A stretch of 64,000 nt of DNA from positions 165,974 through 229,973 of the forward strand of contig NZ_JBHSIS010000027.1 in the NCBI RefSeq assembly GCF_042653545.1. Reading direction: 5' to 3'. This document shows, piece after piece, positions 40,862 to 48,466 of this stretch; position 1 is the first letter of the stretch; every line of letters starts with the position of its first letter. A program made the position numbers and the translations under genes. Source of the stretch: Actinophytocola glycyrrhizae. Its GTDB lineage: Bacteria; Actinomycetota; Actinomycetes; Mycobacteriales; Pseudonocardiaceae. The notes beneath the pieces are model-generated. The model saw only the letters and a program-made list of their open reading frames with translations. It ran no database searches and was not told where the DNA came from.

Positions 40862-42237
40862 CAGGACGCCTCCAATAGGTCACCGAGAAGGTCGAGCACC
40901 GCGGCGACGGTCAGAACCTGCCGCTGCCGTTCCCATGCGTGCATGCCGCCTTGCTGGAAATGGTCGTAGTGGGTGAAGAACTCCGCTTCCTCTGCGAAGC
41001 CCGCAGGTTCTTCGACGATGCCTGAGATGGCGTTGCGGGCTACGGTGTCCAGGAACCATTGAAGGCGGTCACCGCTGCGTTCGCACACGATGTTTGCCGC
41101 GCAGCGGCGTGCTCCATGGCCAACGGTGGACACTTCGCCCACCAAGGTCAAGCCGTCGCGGTTGTGGGTGGTGCGCCAGAGGATGAACTCCAGTCGGGCA
41201 TCATCGACACTGAACCGCTGGATGTCCCCATGGTCATCCCAGCGCAGGTCTGGGACATCTCGTCGCGCCCGCTCGTCCACGCTTGCGCAGAGGTCGATCA
41301 GGTCGGCCAACGCCTGCCGACGTTCCGCAGCGGCAGCCTCGGCGGCGGTCATGGCCAGGCCCTGGATGGCGGCCTGCTCGTTGCGTGCCTGTTGCGCCTG
41401 CCACGCCGCCGCAGCCAACCGCCCCGTCGGGGCTGGCGCTCGCGGCAGGGCGGCCAGCGCAGCCGCGGGGTCCTGCGGACGTCGTGCCGGATCCTTGTCC
41501 AGCAGGCGGCTGACCCAACGAGCCAAGGTCGAGCCAACCGGCGCGGCCGGTGGCGGGGTGTGAAGGTGGTGGTGTCGTTGCATATCCCTGTCACCGGCGA
41601 ACACGGTGTGCCCGGTGGCCAACTCGTAGGCGATGCACCCGAGCGCGTACAGGTCGCTCTTGTGGGTCGAGGGTTGCCCGCGCCACCGTTCCGGGGCGAC
41701 ATACGACACGGTTCCGTGGCCTTGAAAAGTCACGGTGCCAGTACGTACGTCGAGGTCGCGGCTGATGCCAAAGTCAGCCACGCACCAGCGGCTGTCATAG
41801 AACAGCACGTTGGCCGGTTTCAGGTCGCGGTGCACGATGCCAGCCGCGTGCAGTTCGACCAGGCCGCATGTGATGTCCCGCAGCACCGGCAGGAGAGCAT
41901 CCTCGGCCAGCCCGTTCTGGTGGCTGGCCAGTTCCGCCGCGAGGCTTCGCTCGGCCAGCGGTATCACCAGCAGCAGGTCGGCGTCGTCGACTGCCCAGCT
42001 CAACGGCGCCAGCAGGTGCTGAGAGTCCTGCTGGTGGAGCTTCAGCGCGATCTGCAGCTCCCGGTTCGCCTCGGGACCACGGCCTGCGCCGTCGGTGATC
42101 CGCTTGATCGCCACCGGACAGTCGTCAGCAGTACGTCGCCCGCGCTTTACGGCGCCTTGCGCCCCGGCACCGAGGGGGTCCGGCAGGATCTCGTATTCGT
42201 GGCCGTCGTCGGCCTGGAAGGTGCTCGTGATCCTCAA
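40861..42237 (-). CDS. Hanks-type Ser/Thr protein kinase with unknown C-terminal domain, 458 aa
   Basis: The start is a TTG at 42237 behind AGGAAAGCAGG. The kinase domain (about 12-275) has the glycine loop PLGAGAQGAVKRG, the lysine in CPVAIKRITDG, the catalytic loop IVHRDLKPANVLFYD at about 135, WCVADFGIS with Asp155, and VSYVAPERWRGQP. Invariant Lys, Asp, Asn and Asp are all present, so it should be active. An Ala/Gln-rich helix links to a C-terminal domain (about 325-458; RWDDHGDIQRFSVDDARLEF, EEAEFFTHYDHFQQGG) unlike PASTA or transmembrane tails; the kinase is cytoplasmic. It is divergent from the 1772-aa HTH-NTPase gene across a palindrome-bearing region of 139 bases. Confidence 0.88.
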   Translation of the reverse strand: MRITSTFQADDGHEYEILPDPLGAGAQGAVKRGRRTADDCPVAIKRITDGAGRGPEANRELQIALKLHQQDSQHLLAPLSWAVDDADLLLVIPLAERSLAAELASHQNGLAEDALLPVLRDITCGLVELHAAGIVHRDLKPANVLFYDSRWCVADFGISRDLDVRTGTVTFQGHGTVSYVAPERWRGQPSTHKSDLYALGCIAYELATGHTVFAGDRDMQRHHHLHTPPPAAPVGSTLARWVSRLLDKDPARRPQDPAAALAALPRAPAPTGRLAAAAWQAQQARNEQAAIQGLAMTAAEAAAAERRQALADLIDLCASVDERARRDVPDLRWDDHGDIQRFSVDDARLEFILWRTTHNRDGLTLVGEVSTVGHGARRCAANIVCERSGDRLQWFLDTVARNAISGIVEEPAGFAEEAEFFTHYDHFQQGGMHAWERQRQVLTVAAVLDLLGDLLEAS

Positions 42238-42325
42238 CCTGCTTTCCTACATGTTCAGGAGACCCACGGTATCCGGCGACAGTGGCACCCATCTGCGTGC
42301 CGCTTCGCCGCAGAGCGTGACACAC

Positions 42326-42366
42326 CTACACCTCTATGTCCAATTTTTCTGGACATAGAGGTGTAG
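42326..42366. promoter_or_regulatory. Perfect 17-bp inverted repeat, probable operator
   Basis: CTACACCTCTATGTCCA at 42326-42342 and TGGACATAGAGGTGTAG at 42350-42366 are exact reverse complements around ATTTTTC. The right arm overlaps the presumed -10 box and ends 10 bases before the ATG of the 1772-aa protein, whose own N-terminus is a winged helix. The simplest reading is an operator for autorepression that may also control the divergent kinase. Confidence 0.7.
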
Positions 42367-42369
42367 GGT
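42364..42369 (+). promoter_or_regulatory. Presumed -10 box (TAGGGT) of the 42377 gene
   Basis: TAGGGT lies seven bases before the ATG at 42377 and no Shine-Dalgarno site is present, which suggests a leaderless transcript. Its first three bases belong to the 17-bp palindrome, so binding there would block RNA polymerase. Confidence 0.45.
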
Positions 42370-42376
42370 CCACGTC

Positions 42377-45300
42377 ATGGCGACGGCAGCAGAAACCCTC
42401 CGGGCAACGCTCAGCGAGCGCGAGTACGGGGCACTGAAGGTGCTCGCCGCGTCACCTGAAGCTCTGTCGGGCCGCAAGGTTGCGACGGCACTGGAGGTTT
42501 CTCCGACCACGGCGAACGACGCGTTGTCGACCCTGTCCGATGCCGGGTTTGTCACGGCGACGAGGGCGGGCCGGTCGACCTTGTGGCGGCTGGTGGTCTC
42601 TCACCCGTCGATCAGCGCATGGTTGGAGGAGATCTCGTCAGACGACGGGGGATCGGCGACCGGTTCGAGTCCGTACTCCACGGGCGGCGGTGGGGTGCGT
42701 CTGGAACATTCCTATGCGGCGTGCCTGATCGCCGCATTCCTGGCTGGTGAGGCGTTGCAGGAGCTGGGGCAGGCGGTGTCGGTCGACACGATCCGCTTGC
42801 AGGCCAGCGATGTGAGCACGGTCGACGACATCGTCCTGGAAGGCCGTGACAGCCACGGTGCACTATTTCGCTCGTCGATCGCCGTGCGCCGCAACCCCGC
42901 CCTGACCTCCAGTGACAGCACGTCCGTTCCGCTGATCCGGGACTTTCTGGTGATCGTCACTGAGCACTGGTCCGAGGTGATGGCGGGGCGGTGGCGGATC
43001 GTGCTCGCGGTGTCCACGAACGCCAACGCGATCACCCAGTTGGGTGAACTGGCCGAACTGGCCAGCAGTCTTCCGGACGCGCAAGCGCTGGCCAGTCGCG
43101 TGAGCGAACCTGGGCGGACCAACGCTGGGCTGCGCAGCCGGCTTGACCACATCACGGCGCTGGTCGGGCAGGCTGCGGTGAAGTTGGACTCGGCCAGTGG
43201 GCTGAGCGCCCAGGAGCTGACCTGGCGGCTGTTGTTCGGCTTGAGCACACGCAGCCTGCGTTTGGAGCGCACGGACCGGGCCGACCGTGCCGCGGCGGTC
43301 ACCGCGCTGCAGCGCATGCTCCGCGACGGCACACCCGCCACCGCAGACGCGCTGTTCTCGCGTCTGGAGGATCTCGTGGGGGAGTGGGCACCGCAGGCGG
43401 CCGTGCTGACCCAGTCGGTGATCCGCCGCGCGGTGGCCGACTTCCCGCTGACGCACTCCGCCCGGTTCGCCCGCGCCTGGGAGATGATCGACCGGCTCGG
43501 TTCGCGGTTGCGTGAGTCGATCCGCCCGGCGCTGCGCTCGGCCGCGCAGTCGCTGGAGCTGCAGCGCTGCGACGAACGCGCCCGTCTGGTGGAACTCATG
43601 CGGTCGGTGGGCACCTCGGCCGGCGCGGTGGTGATCACCGGTGACCCCGACGTCGGTAAGTCCGCGTTGTCGCTGCGGGCGGCGGAGGAGCTGCGCGACC
43701 AGGGTGCGGCGGTGTACAGCCTGAGCCTGCGCGACCTGCGACACACCATGGCAGACGTGGAGAGCCAGTGGGGCGGGCACGCCGTGGACGACGTCCTGGC
43801 GGCAGGCCCCGCTCGGCCTGTCCGGCTCGTGCTCATCGACGGCGCAGAGTCGGTGCTGGAAGGCAAAGGCGAGGTGTTCCGCACCATGTCCGCAGCCGCA
43901 ATGCGGGCCGGCTTCGGTGTCGTGGCGGTGACGCGCACCGACGGCTCACGCCAGGTCCGTGACGAGCTGACGCACGCCCTCGACCTGGCCGACTCGAGTG
44001 ACGCTGCGGCCGAACACGTGGTGGGGTCGTTGACCGACGACGAGCGCGACGCCCTCGCGTCCACGTTTCCCGCGCTGGCCCGGCTGGGCAGTGATCCACG
44101 CGCTCGCTGGCTGCTGGGCCGACCCGGCCTGGTCGACGTACTGCTGCGCACCGGCGCCGTTCTCGATCCCGCCGACCTGCTGTGCGAGGCCGATGTGTTC
44201 TCCGCAGTGTGGCGCGGCCTCATCCGCCGCGACGAGATCCACACACACGGCACCGCCTCGCCGCACGACCGTGAACAGACCGCCTTGAGCGTGGCCCGCC
44301 GCAGCCTCGGCATCGACACGGTGGCACCCGCGGGCACCGGCTCAGCGGAGCTGCGCTCGGACGGTGTGCTGCGGGTGCCCCACAATCCCGCTTTCTCAGC
44401 GGGCGACGAGTTCGCGACGGATCTTTTCCGCGACTTCGCGCTGTGCCGCTTGTTCATCACACAGGGATGGCAGCCGCTCGCCGTATCCGGTGCTCCCCGC
44501 TGGGCGATCCGCGCGGCCCGCCTGGGCTGCCAGGCCGCCCTGCTCGACCGCAGCGAGACGCACGGCTGGGCCCGCCTGTCGGCCAGTTTCACCGAGATCG
44601 CCGCCGCCCACGGCGAGCGGTGGCGCGAAGTGCCCTACGAAGCGCTTCTCACGCTCGGCGACGCCGACGCGGCCATCCGGCAGCTGTGGGACACACTCAC
44701 CGCCGACGACAGTGCCGCGTTGATGACGCTGCTGCGCTTGGCCGAGACCCGCTACATCAGCGGCACGGTTGGCGACGCGTTCGCGCTCGCACCGCTGGTG
44801 AAGGTCATCTTCTGTGAACGGCCGGTGATCGAAGGCCGGCCGAGCGCGGGTCATCGCAGCGTGCGTCAAGTCATCCAGGACCTGGTCCTGGCCTGGTTGC
44901 GAGGCATGGCCGGCACCCACGCGCAGCCGCATCCGTTGCGCCGTGAGGTCCGTGACACCATTCTCGATGGTGACCCGGACCTCTACGACGACTTCGCAAT
45001 CGAAGCACTCGCGTGTCTAGGCCCCGACGTTGACGACCGCGCAGAGGCTTACCTGCGTCAGGTCGCCGACGACCGCCCAGGACATCTCCATGCCGCGATG
45101 GAGTCGGTCCACGTCGCCGTCAGCATGTCGTCGGCCCGGCCCGCGTTGCTGCTCGATCTCGCCGAGGCTTACTACATCAAGAAGCCATCCGAGCGTCGGC
45201 GCTGGGGCGGTCATGACCTCGACGACGGCATCCGCGACTTCAAGCACGGCCTCACCTACGGATTCGGCGTGTCCCGGGCCGCGTGGTTCTACGGTCCATT

Positions 45301-47695
45301 CTTCCGGCTGCTGCACACCATCCCAATGGACACCATCGGCTTCCTCAACCGCATGCTCGACCACGCCGCCACCGTCCGCGTGCAGAAGCTGGCCAAACTG
45401 GACGGCCATGCCCGTGACAATGGCACTGAGGACCTGGACGGCGTGCGCCTGGACGTGCCGGGAATCGGTGACCGGCTCTATGTCGGCGACAGCCACGTCT
45501 GGGCTTGGTACCGCGGCACCAGCGTCGGCCCGTACGCGTGCATGAGCGCGTTGCTGGCGCTGGAACGGTTCATCGATCACCTGCTGGAGCAGATGGATTT
45601 CCCAGCACCACGGCTCGTCGAGGTGCTGCTGCGCGACTGCCACAACCTCGCGATGCCCGCGCTGCTCGTCGGCGTGCTGACCCGGCACCCGAACATCACC
45701 GGCGCACTGCTCGATCCGTTCCTGGCGTCCCCGGCCATCTGGCATCTCGAGCACGCCCGCGTCAGCAGCGACTACGGGTTCCGTGTCCGCGACGCGGACG
45801 CTGACAAGCTGACCGGATCCGAGCGGCGCACACAGACCTTCCAGCAAATCGTGGGCACGATGGTCATCAACGCCCGGCTCGCCGGCGACGACGACCGCCT
45901 AGCCCAGCTGCAGGCCGTCGGCGACACCCTCACCAGCACCGCCCGCGCCCAACTCGCCAATTCCGCCGACAGTGACGACAACGAGTACCTCGCGATCATC
46001 GAGACCTGGGCCGAACAGTTCCGCATCGACAACTATCGGATGAGCCGTGACGGCAACCACCTGCGCATCGAGTTCGAGCGACCCGAACGCCTCGAGCACG
46101 TCCTCGCACCCCGCACCGCGGAACTAGACACGACCAACACCCTGTACAGACTGCAGAACCGCTACAGCCGCCACAACGACAACTCCGCACAGTGGCCCGT
46201 CGACACCCTCGCCGAGGACCTCGCCACCGCACGCGCGATCACCCAAACCGAGCAGCCGCCCACCGGCATGCCCTGGCCGGAGAACCCCCTCGTCGCCGTC
46301 GCCGCAGCCGCCATACGCGCCCACGCCCTGAGCCTGGCGACGGTGACCCCCGCTGATCTCGCGTGGGCCGTCGACGCGGTGATGTGGGCCGCCAGCAACC
46401 CGCGCAGCGGCGAAGTGAGCTACAGCGGATCGCTGTTCTCGATGGGCGCCGATCGTGCCGCAGCCGCGTCCGCGCCGCTGCTCGTGCTCGCGCCGTTCGA
46501 CGATCTGGCCCTGGATCCCTCGCGCGTGCAGGCGTGCCTCCATGCCCTGGCCACCAGCGAGTTCGACGAGGTACGCGCGATCTTCGCCCTGGGCTGCGAG
46601 CCGGTGTGGACCGCGCCGTGCGACGCCCACAACAACACCGGTATCGAATCCGGTGTTGAGGTCGACGGCGGCTCCGGCGGTGCCGCTGTGGCCGGCATTG
46701 ACCGCTGCCGCCGGCACGCACCAGTGTGGGCCGCCGCCACCGCCGGCCTGATCGACAGCAGGCTCGGCCCCCTGGACCCGCAGACACATCAGCGGCGACC
46801 CGACCCGCTGGCTCCACCGGTGCACGAATCGTTGACGGCCCTCGCCGACGACGAGCTTCTGCTCAACCGGCTGCGCATGCCGTTGACGTGCATGGTCGAC
46901 GCCCGGCACGTGCCATGCCTGGACAGCGCCATCACCGAACTGTGGGTCCCGCTCTGGGACGCCCACCGCAGAAGCCTCGCTCACTGGTGGCGCAACGACT
47001 ATGACCACCACGCGCACACCGCGCACGAACCGATCGCCCAGCGAATGATCACGATCGCACTCGACGGTGACCGCGGCCCAGTCGAAGCGCACATCACGAG
47101 CTACGCGACCGACAGCGACGCTCTGCACAAACTCTTTGACGGCTTCGCGACCGTCTTCACCTACCACGACGAACTCCGGCAATCCCTCGCGGAGTTCTGG
47201 CCCTGGGCAATGGAAATCGCCCTCGACACCGTTGCTGACGGCGCCGCTGTGCGCTCCCAGCACCGCGGATTCGAGTACATGACCGCAGCCCTGCTGCCCA
47301 CCCCGAACCCGAGATCCTGGGATCCCGACATCGACAGCACCCTCAACCGCTGCCGCCAGAACTGGATCCAACCCGACGCGCTCGACATACTCGCCGACCG
47401 GTGGCTACAGCTCAGTCGCCACGAACCCAAAGCCGTTGACGCCGTGATCAAGTTCGCCAGGAGCGCACCCGTACGGTGGCAGATGACCACGGCGCTGACC
47501 TGGATCGAGTCGATCATCGACGGTCATTACGACCTCATCGCCAATCACCTGTGGCTGCTGGAGGAGTGGGTCATCGGACTTCGCAGCACGGGGGTAACCA
47601 TGGGCGAGGCCAAGAGCCGCTACCACCGCATCATCGACGGCCTGGCCGCCGCAGGTGATCGAGCCTCGGTGCGACTGCAACAACTGGACGAGTAG
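42377..47695 (+). CDS. Giant winged-helix / P-loop NTPase protein, 1772 aa
   Basis: Residues 1-75 form a MarR/GntR-like winged helix (LSEREYGALKVLAASPEALS, KVATALEVSPTTANDALSTL, then a wing GFVTATRAGRSTLWRLV). Residues 110-390 are a mixed domain with PLIRDFLVIVTEHWSEVMAG. The P-loop domain has Walker A GDPDVGKSALSLRA at about 421-434 and a Walker B-like VRLVLIDGAESVLEGKGE at about 485, plus a possible sensor VVAVTRTDGSRQVRDEL, resembling a STAND-type switch. The remaining 1100 residues are helical and acidic with no recognised repeat or effector motif. It is divergent from the kinase pair, under a palindrome. Length and layout recall Avs/bNACHT-type sensors, but a DNA-binding head is unusual. 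Confidence 0.82.
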   Translation: MATAAETLRATLSEREYGALKVLAASPEALSGRKVATALEVSPTTANDALSTLSDAGFVTATRAGRSTLWRLVVSHPSISAWLEEISSDDGGSATGSSPYSTGGGGVRLEHSYAACLIAAFLAGEALQELGQAVSVDTIRLQASDVSTVDDIVLEGRDSHGALFRSSIAVRRNPALTSSDSTSVPLIRDFLVIVTEHWSEVMAGRWRIVLAVSTNANAITQLGELAELASSLPDAQALASRVSEPGRTNAGLRSRLDHITALVGQAAVKLDSASGLSAQELTWRLLFGLSTRSLRLERTDRADRAAAVTALQRMLRDGTPATADALFSRLEDLVGEWAPQAAVLTQSVIRRAVADFPLTHSARFARAWEMIDRLGSRLRESIRPALRSAAQSLELQRCDERARLVELMRSVGTSAGAVVITGDPDVGKSALSLRAAEELRDQGAAVYSLSLRDLRHTMADVESQWGGHAVDDVLAAGPARPVRLVLIDGAESVLEGKGEVFRTMSAAAMRAGFGVVAVTRTDGSRQVRDELTHALDLADSSDAAAEHVVGSLTDDERDALASTFPALARLGSDPRARWLLGRPGLVDVLLRTGAVLDPADLLCEADVFSAVWRGLIRRDEIHTHGTASPHDREQTALSVARRSLGIDTVAPAGTGSAELRSDGVLRVPHNPAFSAGDEFATDLFRDFALCRLFITQGWQPLAVSGAPRWAIRAARLGCQAALLDRSETHGWARLSASFTEIAAAHGERWREVPYEALLTLGDADAAIRQLWDTLTADDSAALMTLLRLAETRYISGTVGDAFALAPLVKVIFCERPVIEGRPSAGHRSVRQVIQDLVLAWLRGMAGTHAQPHPLRREVRDTILDGDPDLYDDFAIEALACLGPDVDDRAEAYLRQVADDRPGHLHAAMESVHVAVSMSSARPALLLDLAEAYYIKKPSERRRWGGHDLDDGIRDFKHGLTYGFGVSRAAWFYGPFFRLLHTIPMDTIGFLNRMLDHAATVRVQKLAKLDGHARDNGTEDLDGVRLDVPGIGDRLYVGDSHVWAWYRGTSVGPYACMSALLALERFIDHLLEQMDFPAPRLVEVLLRDCHNLAMPALLVGVLTRHPNITGALLDPFLASPAIWHLEHARVSSDYGFRVRDADADKLTGSERRTQTFQQIVGTMVINARLAGDDDRLAQLQAVGDTLTSTARAQLANSADSDDNEYLAIIETWAEQFRIDNYRMSRDGNHLRIEFERPERLEHVLAPRTAELDTTNTLYRLQNRYSRHNDNSAQWPVDTLAEDLATARAITQTEQPPTGMPWPENPLVAVAAAAIRAHALSLATVTPADLAWAVDAVMWAASNPRSGEVSYSGSLFSMGADRAAAASAPLLVLAPFDDLALDPSRVQACLHALATSEFDEVRAIFALGCEPVWTAPCDAHNNTGIESGVEVDGGSGGAAVAGIDRCRRHAPVWAAATAGLIDSRLGPLDPQTHQRRPDPLAPPVHESLTALADDELLLNRLRMPLTCMVDARHVPCLDSAITELWVPLWDAHRRSLAHWWRNDYDHHAHTAHEPIAQRMITIALDGDRGPVEAHITSYATDSDALHKLFDGFATVFTYHDELRQSLAEFWPWAMEIALDTVADGAAVRSQHRGFEYMTAALLPTPNPRSWDPDIDSTLNRCRQNWIQPDALDILADRWLQLSRHEPKAVDAVIKFARSAPVRWQMTTALTWIESIIDGHYDLIANHLWLLEEWVIGLRSTGVTMGEAKSRYHRIIDGLAAAGDRASVRLQQLDE

Positions 47696-47701
47696 AATCC
47701 G

Positions 47702-48162
47702 TTCACTAGACAACTCTGCTTGCCGCCTCCATTCGCAGGCCACCGGTAGGGACCCGCGGCAGCAGTGTCGCGATACTGTGTGCGTCAGCGGCTGCGGTGT
47801 AGCAGAGGTCCTCGTCCAGACCGTCTACGACCAACACCGGCGCTCGTTCCTCGCCCGGCGCGATGCCGCCACCTCAGCAAGCAGTGTCCGGCATCAGGCA
47901 GAACGCCGACAGCTTAGCCAGCTCCGCATCTCGGCCCACCAGCGTCGACGGCGCGATCCGGCGCACCTGGTGCACATAGCGACTGAACACCTCCGCGCAC
48001 CCCCGCCTGCACCACCGCGTCCACGACGCCGGACACGGTGTTGCGCACGCCGGCTGAGGATGGCCTCGAATCGAGCGATTGCTCAGTTCCGGGGTCCCGC
48101 CACCCTACGAACACCTCCAGACCGAGCCACTCCCCGGATTCGACAAGTTCGAAAGGTGCCAC
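47702..48162 (-). pseudogene. Relic of a STAND-type NTPase
   Basis: Several minus frames each carry a piece. NTVSGVVDAVVQAG and RGGV recall the repeat-like leader of actinobacterial STAND proteins; VHQVRRIAPSTLVGRDAELA with LSAFC recalls the segment just before their P-loop; and LVVDGLDEDLCYTAAADAHS with IATLLPRVPTGGLR matches their Walker B region. The Walker A part between them is missing, and at least two frameshifts are needed to connect the rest. A once larger NTPase gene has been deleted to about 450 bases. Family recall is from memory. Confidence 0.5.
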
Positions 48163-48466
48163 CGGCTACAGCGTCGAGCGGACTGACCGCGCCGTCAAGG
48201 CGCACGCTCAACGCGCTGATGCTGACGAGGCGCGTTCGGGTACAAGGTCACTTCCCAGCAGGTTCGCACTGGTCATCGCTGACTGACCGAATAGCGTTTC
48301 CGGCCGGGATCGGCGGACCGGCGACTGCCGGGCCGGGCTACGCACACTCGGCGGCATGAGTCACCCGGATCACCGGATCGACGATACGAAACCTCTTTGA
48401 GTTCCGATCTCCAGATCAACCATATGTGCTGGTGCGCAATCAGGTGGTTGAGGAGAGGATCAGCAG
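48163..48466. other. 304 bases upstream of the SIR2-TPR gene
   Basis: No coding frame with proper composition. The end nearest 48467 has GAGGAGAGGATCAGCAG, the ribosome site of the SIR2 gene. The stretch 48361-48400 has small GGATCACCGGATCGA-type repeats. A promoter for the SIR2 gene must lie here but no clear consensus was found. Confidence 0.4.

Noticed and set aside
42326..42366. Reading the 17-bp palindrome as a transcription terminator for the kinase side
   Set aside because: It lies upstream of both divergent genes and overlaps a promoter-like box, so an operator is the more economical explanation.
42712..44592. Minus-strand open frame of 626 codons opposite the HTH-NTPase
   Set aside because: Very Ser/Arg/Ala-rich antisense product, no motif; the plus strand has a Walker A and winged helix here.
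47655..48359. Plus-strand open frame of 234 codons after the HTH-NTPase
   Set aside because: Arg-rich and unstructured; the minus strand carries recognisable STAND fragments.
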